Below are positions 1 through 9,264 of a DNA stretch of 64,000 bases, piece by piece (position 1 is the first letter of the stretch; every line of letters starts with the position of its first letter). This stretch comes from Cytophagales bacterium Alg240-R148 (GTDB taxonomy: Bacteria > Bacteroidota > Bacteroidia > Cytophagales > Cyclobacteriaceae). The DNA lies in assembly GCA_900537185.1 (NCBI GenBank), contig LS999826.1, positions 620,001 to 684,000 of the forward strand. Reading direction: 5' to 3'. The translations under genes were made by a program, and so were the position numbers. Below the pieces are notes generated by a model. The model was not told the origin of the DNA, made no database searches, and saw only the letters and a program-made list of their open reading frames with translations.

Positions 1-324
1 GTCTTTTTCAATTTTTATTTTTTTAACCGTAAACTCACCATCCACAAAACAAACCGCTATGTCGTTGGTCTTGGGATCCAAAGACCGGTCTATCACCAAA
101 ACATCTCCTTCAACGATGCCCTCCTCTTGCATGGAGTTGCCCGATACACGGGCACAAAAAGTAGCAGCAGGATTAGAAATTAGGGCTTCATTTAAATCTA
201 TGGTACCTTCCAGGTAATCTTCAGCCGGAGAAGGAAACCCAGCCTTAAGCGCATCGGCCATAAGAGGCACTTTAATACTGCCCTTGGTTTGGATACTATG
301 GAAGGTTAGGGTCCGATTTTTCAC
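1..324 (-). CDS. umuD: UmuD-type SOS mutagenesis protein (S24 autopeptidase), 3' end outside window
   Basis: This ORF is truncated by the window edge, with 108 codons visible, and the C-terminal end lies before base 1. It matches the UmuD/LexA S24 peptidase family: the self-cleaved regulatory subunit of translesion polymerase V. Visible landmarks are the cleavage dipeptide Ala28-Gly29 followed by FPSPAEDYLE, the catalytic serine in SGNSMQEEG (Ser64), and the catalytic lysine in DGEFTVKKI (Lys101). All three sit four residues later than C24-G25, S60 and K97 of E. coli UmuD. A GTG at 322-324 is the only reasonable start, because an in-frame TAA lies three codons upstream. A umuC gene is expected just outside the window. 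No SOS box was identified. Confidence 0.85.
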   Translation of the reverse strand, partial: MKNRTLTFHSIQTKGSIKVPLMADALKAGFPSPAEDYLEGTIDLNEALISNPAATFCARVSGNSMQEEGIVEGDVLVIDRSLDPKTNDIAVCFVDGEFTVKKIKIEKD

Positions 325-390
325 CTCTTTTTAATTAAAAATACGAAAAATCTTTGGATTTGTTTTGGAATTGGCCATTCAATTTGGGCC

Positions 391-1572
391 TTAGTCTATT
401 TCTAAAATTAGTCCTTTTAAGTACTCTCCTTCTGGGTGGTAGATATTGGATGGGTGGTCTGTGGGTTGTTCCAAATGCTGGATGACCCTTGCTTTTCTTC
501 CCACCTCAATTGCCGCAGCCATAACGGTACTTTGAAAAAGCTGTTTGGTCATGGCCTGTGAGCAACTGAATGTAAATAGCAACCCACCTTTTTTAATTTG
601 GCGTATCGCCATTTCGTTTATCCTCTTATATCCTATTAGCCCCTTGTGTCTTTTTTTTATGTTTTTAATAAAGGCCGGAGGATCCAAAACAATGATGTCG
701 TAGGTATTGTCATTGGCTTTTAGAAAATCGAAAGTATCCGCTACGTGTGCCTCGTGTTGGTTTGAAAAACCACTCAGTTGTACGTTCTCTTCTGTTAAGG
801 CCACCGCCTTTGCAGAAACATCCACAGAATGAACGGCCTTGGCACCAGCATTTAATGCGAAAATTGAAAAACCACCGGTATAACAAAATGTGTTGAGGAT
901 GGTTTTGTCTTTTGCATAAGAAGCCAATATTTTTCTGTTTTCTCGTTGGTCAATAAAAAATCCTGTTTTCTGCCCTTCTACCCAATTGACTTTGAATTGG
1001 TTGCCATATTCGGTTACCAGCCCCTCTGCTCCATTGTCTCCTATAAGGTAGCCATTGTTTACCCCATGGCTGTGGTCTTGGGGTAGCGCTTCTTTGCTTT
1101 TATCGTATACCGCAGTAATACTGCCACCTGATACTTTTATTATGGCCTGTGCAATGGCCTCCCTGTGCTTATACACACCCAAGTTATGGGCTTGGAACAC
1201 TGCCGTTTTTCCGTAGACGTCAAGGACCAACCCTGGAATGCCATCTCCTTCACCATAAAACAACCGATAGGTATTGGTGTCTGCAAAATATGGGAATACA
1301 TAGGTGTTTCTGTAGTTCCAGGCATTGGCGATGCAAGTTTCCCAAAATTCAGAATCGATGTTGGTTTGCTCAAACGAAATTAACCTAATGGCAATGGAGC
1401 CATCTGAATAGAGACCAGTGCCAATATAATTGCCTTTAAAATCGAGAACCTCTACAACGTCTCCTGGGAGCAAGTCATTTGGCTTGTGTTGGATGGCCCC
1501 ACTAAAGATCCATGGGTGGAACCTTTTTGGTGATTCGTCTTTTCCCCTCCTAAGCTTAATTTCTGCGTGCAT
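391..1572 (-). CDS. rlmI: Class I rRNA methyltransferase, RlmI type (23S rRNA m5C)
   Basis: This 393-residue protein has the architecture of RlmI/YccW, the S-adenosylmethionine-dependent enzyme that methylates a cytosine of 23S rRNA (C1962 in E. coli). An N-terminal PUA-like RNA-binding region (about residues 1-75, starting HAEIKLRRGKDES) is followed by a Rossmann methyltransferase domain. It shows TGFFIDQREN (203-212), the SAM-binding loop NTFCYTGGFS (about 227-236), the motif IV DPPAF (297-301) and a motif VI cysteine in FSCSQ (about 337). Length is normal for the family. The gene starts 4 bp after the stop of the OmpA-type gene on the same strand, so the two are probably co-transcribed; no functional link is evident. 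Confidence 0.9.
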   Translation of the reverse strand: MHAEIKLRRGKDESPKRFHPWIFSGAIQHKPNDLLPGDVVEVLDFKGNYIGTGLYSDGSIAIRLISFEQTNIDSEFWETCIANAWNYRNTYVFPYFADTNTYRLFYGEGDGIPGLVLDVYGKTAVFQAHNLGVYKHREAIAQAIIKVSGGSITAVYDKSKEALPQDHSHGVNNGYLIGDNGAEGLVTEYGNQFKVNWVEGQKTGFFIDQRENRKILASYAKDKTILNTFCYTGGFSIFALNAGAKAVHSVDVSAKAVALTEENVQLSGFSNQHEAHVADTFDFLKANDNTYDIIVLDPPAFIKNIKKRHKGLIGYKRINEMAIRQIKKGGLLFTFSCSQAMTKQLFQSTVMAAAIEVGRKARVIQHLEQPTDHPSNIYHPEGEYLKGLILEID

Positions 1573-1576
1573 ACCT

Positions 1577-2527
1577 TTATTTTGAATCTAATAATTGAAA
1601 TAATTCGGTAAGATCCGGTGTAATAATGATCTCCGTTCTTCTGTTTTTTTGACGCCCTTCGGCGGTATCGTTACTGGTTACAGGAATGAATTTACTTTTT
1701 CCACTGGCCGTTACTTGAGAAGCTGTCAAGCCACTTGTAGTTAGGATTCTAACAATAGAAGTGGCTCTAAGGACACTAAGGTCCCAGTTGTCGTTCATGT
1801 ACTTGGAGGTTCTGCCAATGCCCACATTGTCGGTATGGCCTTCTACCATGATGTTCAAATCATTTTGCCCTTTTAAGGCTTGGGCCAATTGAGTTAAGGC
1901 TTGTTTTCCTTTAGGATCTACCACGGTACTGCCCGACTTAAACAAGAGTTGTTCTGCCAAAGAAACATAAACTTTACCATCTTTCATTTCTACAGTTAAC
2001 TCTCCGTCCTTAAAATTGAGCAATGCTTTGGATATTTTGTTTTTCAATGCAGTTACTGCTTCGTTTTGTTCTTCGATGATGCTCTCCAATTCTTTTACTT
2101 TTGCCTCCCGCATGGCTAGGTTGTTGGCCAGCGAATCGTTCAGGGTTTTGCTGTGGTCCAGGTTGGTCTTTAACTCCATTAACCGAGCCCGTTGATTTTC
2201 TAAATCTTTGTTGAGTTGTCCACTGTTGGTTAAAAGGTTGTTGTAGTAGGTCTCGAGCTCTTTGTGTTCTTTTTCTAAATCAGCCAAGGAAGCTTTTTTG
2301 CTTTTTATGTCGTTGGAAAGTGCGAGGGTATCTTGTTTTAATTTGGCCAACAGTTGTTCGAGGTCTTTAATCTTAGTTTGTGTTCCTTGTAGTTCTGTTT
2401 GCGTCCCTTCCAATTCGTTTTCTACCCTTACCTTTTCTGCCAATAATTCATCGAACTTTTTCTTGGTTACGATACAGGATTGAAGAGAGAAAACAAGAAG
2501 AGTAAGAACAATAAAACGAATTTTCAT
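1577..2527 (-). CDS. OmpA-domain lipoprotein with long coiled coil
   Basis: This 316-residue envelope protein has a lipoprotein signal peptide ending in FSLQSC, so it should be lipid-anchored. Residues about 25-170 are rich in heptad-like E/L/K stretches, predicted as a long coiled coil. The C-terminal third (about 190-310) is an OmpA-family peptidoglycan-binding domain, recognisable by VEGHTDNVG, the RATSIVRIL stretch and GRQKNRRTEIII. Such proteins tether the outer membrane or a membrane complex to peptidoglycan. The downstream neighbour rlmI follows at 4 bp. The role of the coiled coil is not known; a structural spacer is the simple reading. Confidence 0.85.
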   Translation of the reverse strand: MKIRFIVLTLLVFSLQSCIVTKKKFDELLAEKVRVENELEGTQTELQGTQTKIKDLEQLLAKLKQDTLALSNDIKSKKASLADLEKEHKELETYYNNLLTNSGQLNKDLENQRARLMELKTNLDHSKTLNDSLANNLAMREAKVKELESIIEEQNEAVTALKNKISKALLNFKDGELTVEMKDGKVYVSLAEQLLFKSGSTVVDPKGKQALTQLAQALKGQNDLNIMVEGHTDNVGIGRTSKYMNDNWDLSVLRATSIVRILTTSGLTASQVTASGKSKFIPVTSNDTAEGRQKNRRTEIIITPDLTELFQLLDSK

Positions 2528-2796
2528 GGTTTTTTGATTTGTGATGGATTGAATGAGGGCGCAATATACTTTTTCTTTAGGTACAAATAAAACCTCTTGT
2601 AAGTAACTGGTTAAAAATAATATTATTTTATATGGACACCGGTCTTTTGCCCCTAGTTCGGGTTGGTTTTTGGGTTGTTCGAAGTGGAATTAGTTGCTTT
2701 TTTTTTAGAGAAAGAAAAAAATATCTTGGCATTTTATGCAACTTTTTGGTCCGACACCAGTCATGTAGGTAGTAATTAGGTCAAACACAACAAAAA

Positions 2797-5163
2797 ATGC
2801 TCAAAAACTACATCAAGGTTGCCATGCGCAATCTATTAAAGAATAAATTATATTCTATCATAAACATTGTTGGGCTAGCCGTAGGAATTGCCTGCAGTTT
2901 GCTCATTCTTTTATGGGTGCAAGACGAGGTAAGCTACGACAAATTCATCCCGAAATCCGAACGGTTGTACCAAGTCTATGTCAACGCGGAGTTTGATGAC
3001 AAGGTCAATACATGGCGTTCGGTGCCGCTACCTACCTATGAGGCTATGAAAGACGCAGATGTACACATCGTTAATTCTGTTGTAACCGGTTGGGGAGGGG
3101 AACAGCTCTTGACGGTTGGAGAAAAAAGAATTCTGAAAGATGGCATTTTTGTGAGTGAGGAGTTTTTGGAAATGTTTGAATTTGAAGTGCTCCAAGGGGA
3201 CCCCGCTACTGCATTAGACGACCCTACCTCCATAGTACTTACTGAAAGTTTGGCTAAAGATTTTTTTGGTGCAGTTGACCCAATCAATAAAATTGTGCGC
3301 GTCAATGACGAAACCGACCTTAAAGTGGTTGCCATATTAAAAGATGTCCCTCAAAATTCATCCTTCGAATTTGAGTTTTTGTTGCCTTGGAAATACAGAG
3401 AAACAGTCAACCAGTGGGTGGTTAGAAATAAAACCAATTGGGGCAATTATTCTTTTCAAGTTTTTGTGGAACTCGATGGTGCGGACCACAAGGCTTTGGC
3501 CCAATCGGCTATTGAGGATATGCTTACTAAAAATGGACAAGACGACATAGTGCGTAAATTTTTTATTCATCCCATGCTCGACTGGCGCCTGTATTCTAAA
3601 TTTGAAGATGGGGTCGTAAGTGGAGGCATGTACGAGTACGTGCGTTTGTTTTCTTTGATTGCTGTTTTTATTTTGATCATTGCGTGTGTTAATTTTATGA
3701 ATTTGGCCACTGCTAGGTCAGAAAAAAGGGCCAAGGAAGTTGGAATAAGAAAAAGTATAGGTTCGAAAAGAAGAGAGTTGGTATTTCAGTTTATGATGGA
3801 GTCAACTTTTATTGCATTTGTATCTTTTTTGTTGGCCGTAATATTGGCGGAGATAGCCATGCCATTTTATAGCCAGTTGGTAGACAAAAAACTGTTTTTA
3901 GATTATGGTAGCTCTAGTTTTTGGATGTATACCGCAGCCATGATACTGATTACCGGTTTCGTGTCGGGTAGTTATCCAGCCTTGTACCTTTCTTCTTTTA
4001 GTCCAATAAAAACGCTAAAAGGCAAAGTGAAAATAGGAAAAGGTGCCAGTACCCCAAGAAAGGTGTTGGTTACTTTACAGTTTGTTTTTGCCATTTTGTT
4101 GATGATCGGAACTACTGTAATATACAGGCAAATATCTGTTGTGAAAGACCGAGACCTTGGTTATGAACAAAAGAATTTAATAACCTTGAGGTATACCGAT
4201 GATATTGAAAAAAACTATAAAGTTTTAAAAACGGAATTATTACAATCTGGAGCTGTTGATAATGTTAATATTTCCAACAGTGCTGTTACTACCATTAATT
4301 CCAACAACTTTTTGGGCTGGCCAGGCAAACCAGAAGAGCAGCGCGTGATATTTTCTACTATTGCAACCGAGTTTGACTATGCGGCCACCTTAGGGATTGA
4401 GATGTTAATGGGACGCGATTTTTCAGAGGATTTCAAATCAGATACAAGTGCCATCATCATAAACAAAGCAGCACTAGATTTAATGCAATTGGAAGATCCT
4501 GTTGGCACAGAGCTGGATTTGTGGGGAGAAAAGCGGAAATTAATTGGGGTTATTGACAATGTTTTAATGGAGTCTGTTCACGGCGAAATCAGACCTATGT
4601 TTATGATTTATGACCCAGATTGGATCAATGCATTAAGCATCCGGTTGGCCAAAGGGAAAAGTCTAAGTACATCGTTAAGCCAAGTAAAAGAGATCATGGC
4701 CAAATACAACCCTGCCTATCCTTTTGATTACCAATTTGCTGACCAAGAATTTGATAAAAAGTACAAGTCAATCAATATGACTCAACAGTTAGCTGGAATG
4801 TTTGCTTTATTGGCACTGGTAATTACTGGATTGGGTATTTTTGGCCTAGCATCTTACACCGCTGAACAAAGAACCAAGGAGATTGGGATCAGGAAAGTAC
4901 TGGGCGCACCTGTATTAAGTTTGATTACCTTGATGACCAACGAGTTTTCCAAATTAGTGGGGCTTTCGTTTCTCTTGTCCGCCCCATTGAGTTATTATTT
5001 AATGGATCAATACTTGGAACAATACGAAATCAGAACGGGCTTAGAGTGGTGGGTGTTTGTACTAACTGGCGTATTGGTTTTGTTTTTAGTAGTGAGCATT
5101 GCAGCCAACCAAGCTTTTAGAGCAGCACAGGCCAATCCAGTGAAATCATTGCAGAGCGAATAA
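2797..5163 (+). CDS. Double-length FtsX/MacB-type ABC transporter permease (paralog 1)
   Basis: This 788-residue integral membrane protein begins MLKNYIKVAMRNLLKNK with a first transmembrane segment at about 19-41. A large periplasmic MacB-PCD-like region follows. Four-helix FtsX units occur around residues 280-440 and 665-785. Each FtsX unit carries the characteristic cytoplasmic motif: KRAKEVGIRKSIG and QRTKEIGIRKVLGAP. It is therefore two fused MacB-like halves, a form common in Bacteroidota and usually annotated as an ABC permease. No ATPase gene is adjacent, so the energising partner, if any, is encoded elsewhere. Paralogs lie at 17276-19630 and 34943-37366. The substrate is unknown. Confidence 0.85.
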   Translation: MLKNYIKVAMRNLLKNKLYSIINIVGLAVGIACSLLILLWVQDEVSYDKFIPKSERLYQVYVNAEFDDKVNTWRSVPLPTYEAMKDADVHIVNSVVTGWGGEQLLTVGEKRILKDGIFVSEEFLEMFEFEVLQGDPATALDDPTSIVLTESLAKDFFGAVDPINKIVRVNDETDLKVVAILKDVPQNSSFEFEFLLPWKYRETVNQWVVRNKTNWGNYSFQVFVELDGADHKALAQSAIEDMLTKNGQDDIVRKFFIHPMLDWRLYSKFEDGVVSGGMYEYVRLFSLIAVFILIIACVNFMNLATARSEKRAKEVGIRKSIGSKRRELVFQFMMESTFIAFVSFLLAVILAEIAMPFYSQLVDKKLFLDYGSSSFWMYTAAMILITGFVSGSYPALYLSSFSPIKTLKGKVKIGKGASTPRKVLVTLQFVFAILLMIGTTVIYRQISVVKDRDLGYEQKNLITLRYTDDIEKNYKVLKTELLQSGAVDNVNISNSAVTTINSNNFLGWPGKPEEQRVIFSTIATEFDYAATLGIEMLMGRDFSEDFKSDTSAIIINKAALDLMQLEDPVGTELDLWGEKRKLIGVIDNVLMESVHGEIRPMFMIYDPDWINALSIRLAKGKSLSTSLSQVKEIMAKYNPAYPFDYQFADQEFDKKYKSINMTQQLAGMFALLALVITGLGIFGLASYTAEQRTKEIGIRKVLGAPVLSLITLMTNEFSKLVGLSFLLSAPLSYYLMDQYLEQYEIRTGLEWWVFVLTGVLVLFLVVSIAANQAFRAAQANPVKSLQSE

Positions 5164-5197
5164 CATTGAAGTATTGAATTAAATATCTTCTAGATAG

Positions 5198-5232
5198 ACC
5201 GGCTTTTTACTTAGGTAGAAGGCCGGTTTTTT
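5198..5232 (+). terminator. Intrinsic terminator after the first FtsX gene
   Basis: The arms ACCGGC (5198-5203) and GCCGGT (5222-5227) can pair, and a run of six T follows at 5227-5232. It lies 35 bp after the permease stop codon, in the correct orientation to end that transcript. Confidence 0.7.
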
Positions 5233-5355
5233 GGTATTTGGGGCAGTAATTTCGGTTTCGGCTTATAATAGCTTTTTAATGGTCCTTTGTACAAACAAAA
5301 GGGTGTGCCATGTTTTTAAAAAAACCTTATCTTTACTTGATAACCCAAACACATC

Positions 5356-6219
5356 ATGATGACAACAGGAATGTTAAAAGAAGACGCCTTAAAAGGCAAA
5401 GTTATAATTGTTACCGGTGGCGGGACCGGACTTGGCCGCTCCATGGGTAAATATTTCCTTGAGCTAGGGGCGCATCTGGTGGTTACATCCAGAAAAATGG
5501 AAGTACTGGAAAATGCAGCAAAGGAGTTAGAAGAAGAAACAGGAGGAAAGGTTTTGCCATTGGCATGCGACGTGCGCAAATACAACCAGGTAGAGAATGT
5601 TATAGAAAAAACGGTAGAACGTTTTGGAAGGGTAGATGCGGTCTTGAACAATGCAGCTGGCAACTTTATTAGCCCAACAGAAAGGTTGAGCCATAAGGCA
5701 TTTGATGTAATAGTGGATATCGTGTTGAAAGGGACCTATAACATGACTTTGGCAACAGGAAAACATTGGATAGAACAAAAACAAAAGGGTACATTTTTAA
5801 GTATTGTAACTACTTATGCCTGGACTGGGTCGGGTTATGTGGTGCCATCTGCCTGTGGTAAGGCCGGGGTTCTGGCACTCACTAGGTCTTTGGCTGTGGA
5901 GTGGGCTAAATATGGCATACGGTTGAATGCTATTGCCCCAGGGCCGTTTCCTACGGAAGGAGCGTGGTCGCGTTTGTTGCCTCCAGATGTCGAGAAATTA
6001 TTTGATCCGGCCAATAAAATACCCGTAGGTCGCTTTGGTGAGCACCAAGAATTGGCCAACTTGGCGGCCTATTTGGTGTCTGATTTTTCTGCCTATGTAA
6101 ATGGAGAAGTGGTTACTATTGACGGCGGAGAATGGTTGCAAGGAGCCGGAGAATTCAATGCATTTGATAAAATTCCTTCTGAAATGTGGGATGCCATGGA
6201 AAAAACAAGAAAACGATAA
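5356..6219 (+). CDS. SDR oxidoreductase, 2,4-dienoyl-CoA reductase (DECR1-like)
   Basis: This 287-residue short-chain dehydrogenase has the cofactor motif TGGGTGLG and a very recognisable NNAAGNFISPTERLS stretch, the same as I recall in mitochondrial 2,4-dienoyl-CoA reductase (DECR1). It also shares the spacing of GSGYVVPSACGKAG and the C-terminal DGGEWLQGAGEFN. It lacks the usual YxxxK dyad; a Ser-x-x-x-Lys (SACGK) stands in its place, as in DECR enzymes. The expected reaction is NADPH-dependent reduction of 2,4-dienoyl-CoA during beta-oxidation of unsaturated fatty acids. The gene ends 6 bp before bioF, so it is probably the first gene of that operon. A role in feeding acyl chains to biotin synthesis is speculation. 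Confidence 0.85.
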   Translation: MMTTGMLKEDALKGKVIIVTGGGTGLGRSMGKYFLELGAHLVVTSRKMEVLENAAKELEEETGGKVLPLACDVRKYNQVENVIEKTVERFGRVDAVLNNAAGNFISPTERLSHKAFDVIVDIVLKGTYNMTLATGKHWIEQKQKGTFLSIVTTYAWTGSGYVVPSACGKAGVLALTRSLAVEWAKYGIRLNAIAPGPFPTEGAWSRLLPPDVEKLFDPANKIPVGRFGEHQELANLAAYLVSDFSAYVNGEVVTIDGGEWLQGAGEFNAFDKIPSEMWDAMEKTRKR

Positions 6220-6225
6220 CCAAAC

Positions 6226-7371
6226 ATGGAAGATTTTTTAAGTTTTGCTCAATCTAAATTGGAATATTTGCAGCAAAACAACAGCTTGAGAAGGTTGAAA
6301 ATATCAGACTGCAACATCGATTTTACTTCTAACGATTACCTGGGTATCGGGCGGTCAGAAAAATTTAATAAAAGGGTTGGAGATTGGATGGCTTCAAGCC
6401 CCTCCATGTTAGGGACTGGTGGGTCGAGGCTGCTATCGGGCAACCAGCCCATTCATGAGCAAGTAGAGGCTGAAATGGCTCAATTTTTCAGAGCACCTGC
6501 TGCGTTGGTTTTTGCAAGTGGGTATTTGGCCAATTTAGGACTGCTTTCGGCATTGTTGCTGCGCGGAGATGCCGTGTTCTATGATGCGTTGTCCCATGCA
6601 TCCATAAAAGATGGCATACGGTTGGGGCTCGCCGAAAAGGTGAAATTTAAACACAACGATGCCCAAGACCTAGAAGCTAAGCTAAAACGCAGCAAAGTTA
6701 AAGGCAAAAAAATTGTGGTCGTAGAAGCTATTTACTCTATGGATGGAGACCAAGCCCCCCTACAAGAACTCTTGGCTGTATGCGAAGCCAATGGGGCCAG
6801 TTTAATAGTGGACGAAGCCCACAGTACAGGAGTGCTTGGAGAACAAGGAGCAGGATTGGTGGTTCAAGAGCAATTAGAAGACCGGGTATTGGCCAGAGTG
6901 CACACCTTTGGCAAGGCTGCTGGTTGCCATGGGGGAGTTGTTGTGGGACCCTCTACTTTAATACATTATTTGATCAACCATTCTCGGGCTTTTATTTACA
7001 CAACGGCCCCTTCTGCACACCAATGTATGGCCATATCAATTGCTACTCAGATCATGGAAGCATCCGTTCAGGAGAGAAAACAACTATTAGAAAATATAGG
7101 GTATTTTAAATCCCAAGCAGCAATTGTTTTTCAGAATCAAAACCGATACAAGTTATTGCCGTCGGATACTGCCATTCAGGGAGTGGTGATACCAGAAGTG
7201 GATTTAGTTAAATCCAAATGTATGGAACTCCAGGCCAAAGGCATAGATGTTCGCCCTGTTTTATCTCCAACTGTTCCCAAAGGCTCTGAAAGAATTCGGA
7301 TATGTTTGCACAGTTTTAATATAAAAAGTGAAATAGATGCTTTACTTTTGGCTTTCCAAAACAGACAATAA
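6226..7371 (+). CDS. bioF: 8-amino-7-oxononanoate synthase
   Basis: BioF condenses pimeloyl-ACP or pimeloyl-CoA with L-alanine in a PLP-dependent reaction, the first committed ring-assembly step of biotin synthesis. The 381-residue protein has family landmarks in order: TSNDYLGIG near the N terminus, MLGTGGSRLLSGN, the PLP-ring aspartate in IVDEAHSTGVLG, and the Schiff-base lysine in HTFGKAAG. Length is normal. It follows the SDR gene by 6 bp and runs directly into bioD, whose ATG follows the bioF stop without a gap. Related alpha-oxoamine synthases are the alternative, but the adjacent bioD and bioA settle the assignment. Confidence 0.93.
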   Translation: MEDFLSFAQSKLEYLQQNNSLRRLKISDCNIDFTSNDYLGIGRSEKFNKRVGDWMASSPSMLGTGGSRLLSGNQPIHEQVEAEMAQFFRAPAALVFASGYLANLGLLSALLLRGDAVFYDALSHASIKDGIRLGLAEKVKFKHNDAQDLEAKLKRSKVKGKKIVVVEAIYSMDGDQAPLQELLAVCEANGASLIVDEAHSTGVLGEQGAGLVVQEQLEDRVLARVHTFGKAAGCHGGVVVGPSTLIHYLINHSRAFIYTTAPSAHQCMAISIATQIMEASVQERKQLLENIGYFKSQAAIVFQNQNRYKLLPSDTAIQGVVIPEVDLVKSKCMELQAKGIDVRPVLSPTVPKGSERIRICLHSFNIKSEIDALLLAFQNRQ

Positions 7372-7983
7372 ATGAATTATTTTGTAACAGCAATTGGAAC
7401 GGATAGCGGTAAAACATTGGTTTCGGCTATTGTTACCGAGGCACTGCAGTCCGATTATTGGAAACCAGTGCAGGCTGGTAGGCCAACAGATTCTGAAACA
7501 ATTGCGGGTCTTTTAAGCAACCAACGCAGTTTTATCCACCCTGAAAGGTATTTGTTAGAACTTCCGGCTTCTCCGCATATGGCGGCAGATAAAGAAGGTT
7601 TGACCATTGCATTGGATGATTTTAAACTTCCGGAAACACAGAATGATTTGGTTATTGAGGGAGCAGGAGGTTGTTTGGTGCCGTTGAACAACGACGGGCT
7701 GATGGTAATTGATTTGGCGCGCCATTGCAATGCCGAAATACTATTGGTGGCAGATTTGTACCTTGGAAGTATCAACCACACTTTGTTAACTGTGGCTTTG
7801 TTAAAGGAAAAAAAGCTGCCTGTAAAAGGAATTATTTTTAATGGTGATTCCAACCCACACTCCGAAGCAATTATTTTGAAATTATCTGGATATAAAAAAT
7901 TACTACACTTGCCAAAAGAACCGAAAGTTGATAAAACAACCGTGGTGCATTATGCGGAGCAATTAAAAAAGCAGTTAAAATGA
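7372..7983 (+). CDS. bioD: Dethiobiotin synthetase
   Basis: BioD is an ATP-dependent carboxylase that closes the ureido ring of dethiobiotin from 7,8-diaminopelargonic acid. The 203-residue protein starts MNYFVTAIGTDSGKT with a P-loop at residues 9-15 that is shorter than the E. coli GTDTEVGKT. The substrate-site lysine is in WKPVQAG, and EGAGGCLVPL matches the second conserved block. The start codon abuts the bioF stop, and the stop overlaps the bioA start (ATGA at 7980-7983), so bioF, bioD and bioA should be translationally coupled. Confidence 0.9.
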   Translation: MNYFVTAIGTDSGKTLVSAIVTEALQSDYWKPVQAGRPTDSETIAGLLSNQRSFIHPERYLLELPASPHMAADKEGLTIALDDFKLPETQNDLVIEGAGGCLVPLNNDGLMVIDLARHCNAEILLVADLYLGSINHTLLTVALLKEKKLPVKGIIFNGDSNPHSEAIILKLSGYKKLLHLPKEPKVDKTTVVHYAEQLKKQLK

Positions 7984-9263
7984 ACACAAGTGAAATTACC
8001 CGAATAGATAAGAAACATGTATGGCACCCGTTTACTCCTTTGCAAGGAGTACCAGTGCCTCCAATAGTTACACATGGTAAAGGACTAAGCCTTTTTACTG
8101 CTGATGGCAGAGAAATAATGGATTTGGTTTCTTCTTGGTGGGTTAACATCCACGGCCATGCCAATCAGGAATTGGCGGATGCTTTGTACAAGCAAGCCAC
8201 TACTTTGGAACATGTGATTTTCGCTGGTTTTACCCATGAGCCAGCGGTTGACCTGACCCAAAAAGTTCTTTCTTTGATGCCCAAGAGCCACCAAAGAGTT
8301 TTTTATACGGATAATGGAAGTACAGCCATTGAGGTAGGGTTAAAAGGAGCATTGCAATATTGGGTCAACAAAGGGGAGAACAAAAAGAAAATTGTAGCCA
8401 TTGAAGGAGCCTACCATGGCGACACATTTGGTGCTATGTCCGTAGGTGGTAGAAATGGTTTTAATGATGCTTTTTCATCTTTGTTGTTTGACGTAGATTT
8501 TATCCCGTTTCCTTCTCAAAAAGCAGAATGGGAGGCTCTAAGAAAGTTGGAGACTTATTTTGAAACAGGAGAGATTGCAGCGTTTATATACGAACCGCTG
8601 GTGCAGGGTGCTTCAGGAATGCGAATGTATTCCGAAGAATGGTTGGAGAAAGCACTTCAATTAGCTAAAAAATACCAAGTACTTTGTTTTGCAGATGAGG
8701 TTTTTACTGGGTTTGGCAGAACTGGCAGGCCAATGGCTTCAGATTATATGCAAACAAAACCAGATATTGTGGCCCTGTCAAAGGCCATTACTGGAGGTAT
8801 GATGCCAATGGGGGCAACTTCTTTTGACGCCGAAGTGGTGAAAGCATTTGAAATTTCCGATCCGTCTAAAATGCTGATGCATGGGCACAGTTATACGGCC
8901 AATCCACTTACATGTGCAGTGGCAGTAAAAAGTTTTGGAATGTTTATGGCCGATGCATGTCAAGAAAAAGTAGAACTAATAACCGGATTACATCAGAAAT
9001 TTGTTAAAAAAATAGCCAACCACAAGCAGGTAGCTGAGGCCAGATCGCGCGGTACTATTATGGCCATTGAGCTTAAGACCGATAAAGAAACTTCTTATTT
9101 CAATTCAATTAGAGATAAAATTTACCAATACTTTTTGTCCAGAAATATGTTGATGCGACCACTGGGTAATGTTTTTTACTTGGTACCGCCCTATGTAATA
9201 GAAGCAGCTCAGTTAGAAAAAGTGTACAAAGAAATTGAAGCCTTTTTAGATACGTTGGAATAA
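7980..9263 (+). CDS. bioA: Adenosylmethionine-8-amino-7-oxononanoate aminotransferase
   Basis: BioA is a class III PLP aminotransferase that converts 8-amino-7-oxononanoate to 7,8-diaminopelargonate with SAM as amino donor. The 427-residue protein has the N-terminal KHVWHPFTP motif, the substrate-site SSWWVNIHG, the cofactor block GAYHGDTFGAMSVGG, the PLP aspartate in FADEVFTGFGRTG and the PLP lysine in ALSKAITGG. The paired tryptophans after SS are diagnostic of BioA over other class III transaminases. It overlaps bioD by 4 bp. No bioB, bioC or bioH is present in the window, so biotin synthesis must be completed by genes elsewhere. Confidence 0.93.
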   Translation: MNTSEITRIDKKHVWHPFTPLQGVPVPPIVTHGKGLSLFTADGREIMDLVSSWWVNIHGHANQELADALYKQATTLEHVIFAGFTHEPAVDLTQKVLSLMPKSHQRVFYTDNGSTAIEVGLKGALQYWVNKGENKKKIVAIEGAYHGDTFGAMSVGGRNGFNDAFSSLLFDVDFIPFPSQKAEWEALRKLETYFETGEIAAFIYEPLVQGASGMRMYSEEWLEKALQLAKKYQVLCFADEVFTGFGRTGRPMASDYMQTKPDIVALSKAITGGMMPMGATSFDAEVVKAFEISDPSKMLMHGHSYTANPLTCAVAVKSFGMFMADACQEKVELITGLHQKFVKKIANHKQVAEARSRGTIMAIELKTDKETSYFNSIRDKIYQYFLSRNMLMRPLGNVFYLVPPYVIEAAQLEKVYKEIEAFLDTLE

Positions 9264-9264
9264 G

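Noticed and set aside
5316-5663. Minus-strand frame of 115 codons over the dienoyl-CoA reductase start
   Set aside because: Shadow of the SDR gene, with no motif and atypical residue composition.
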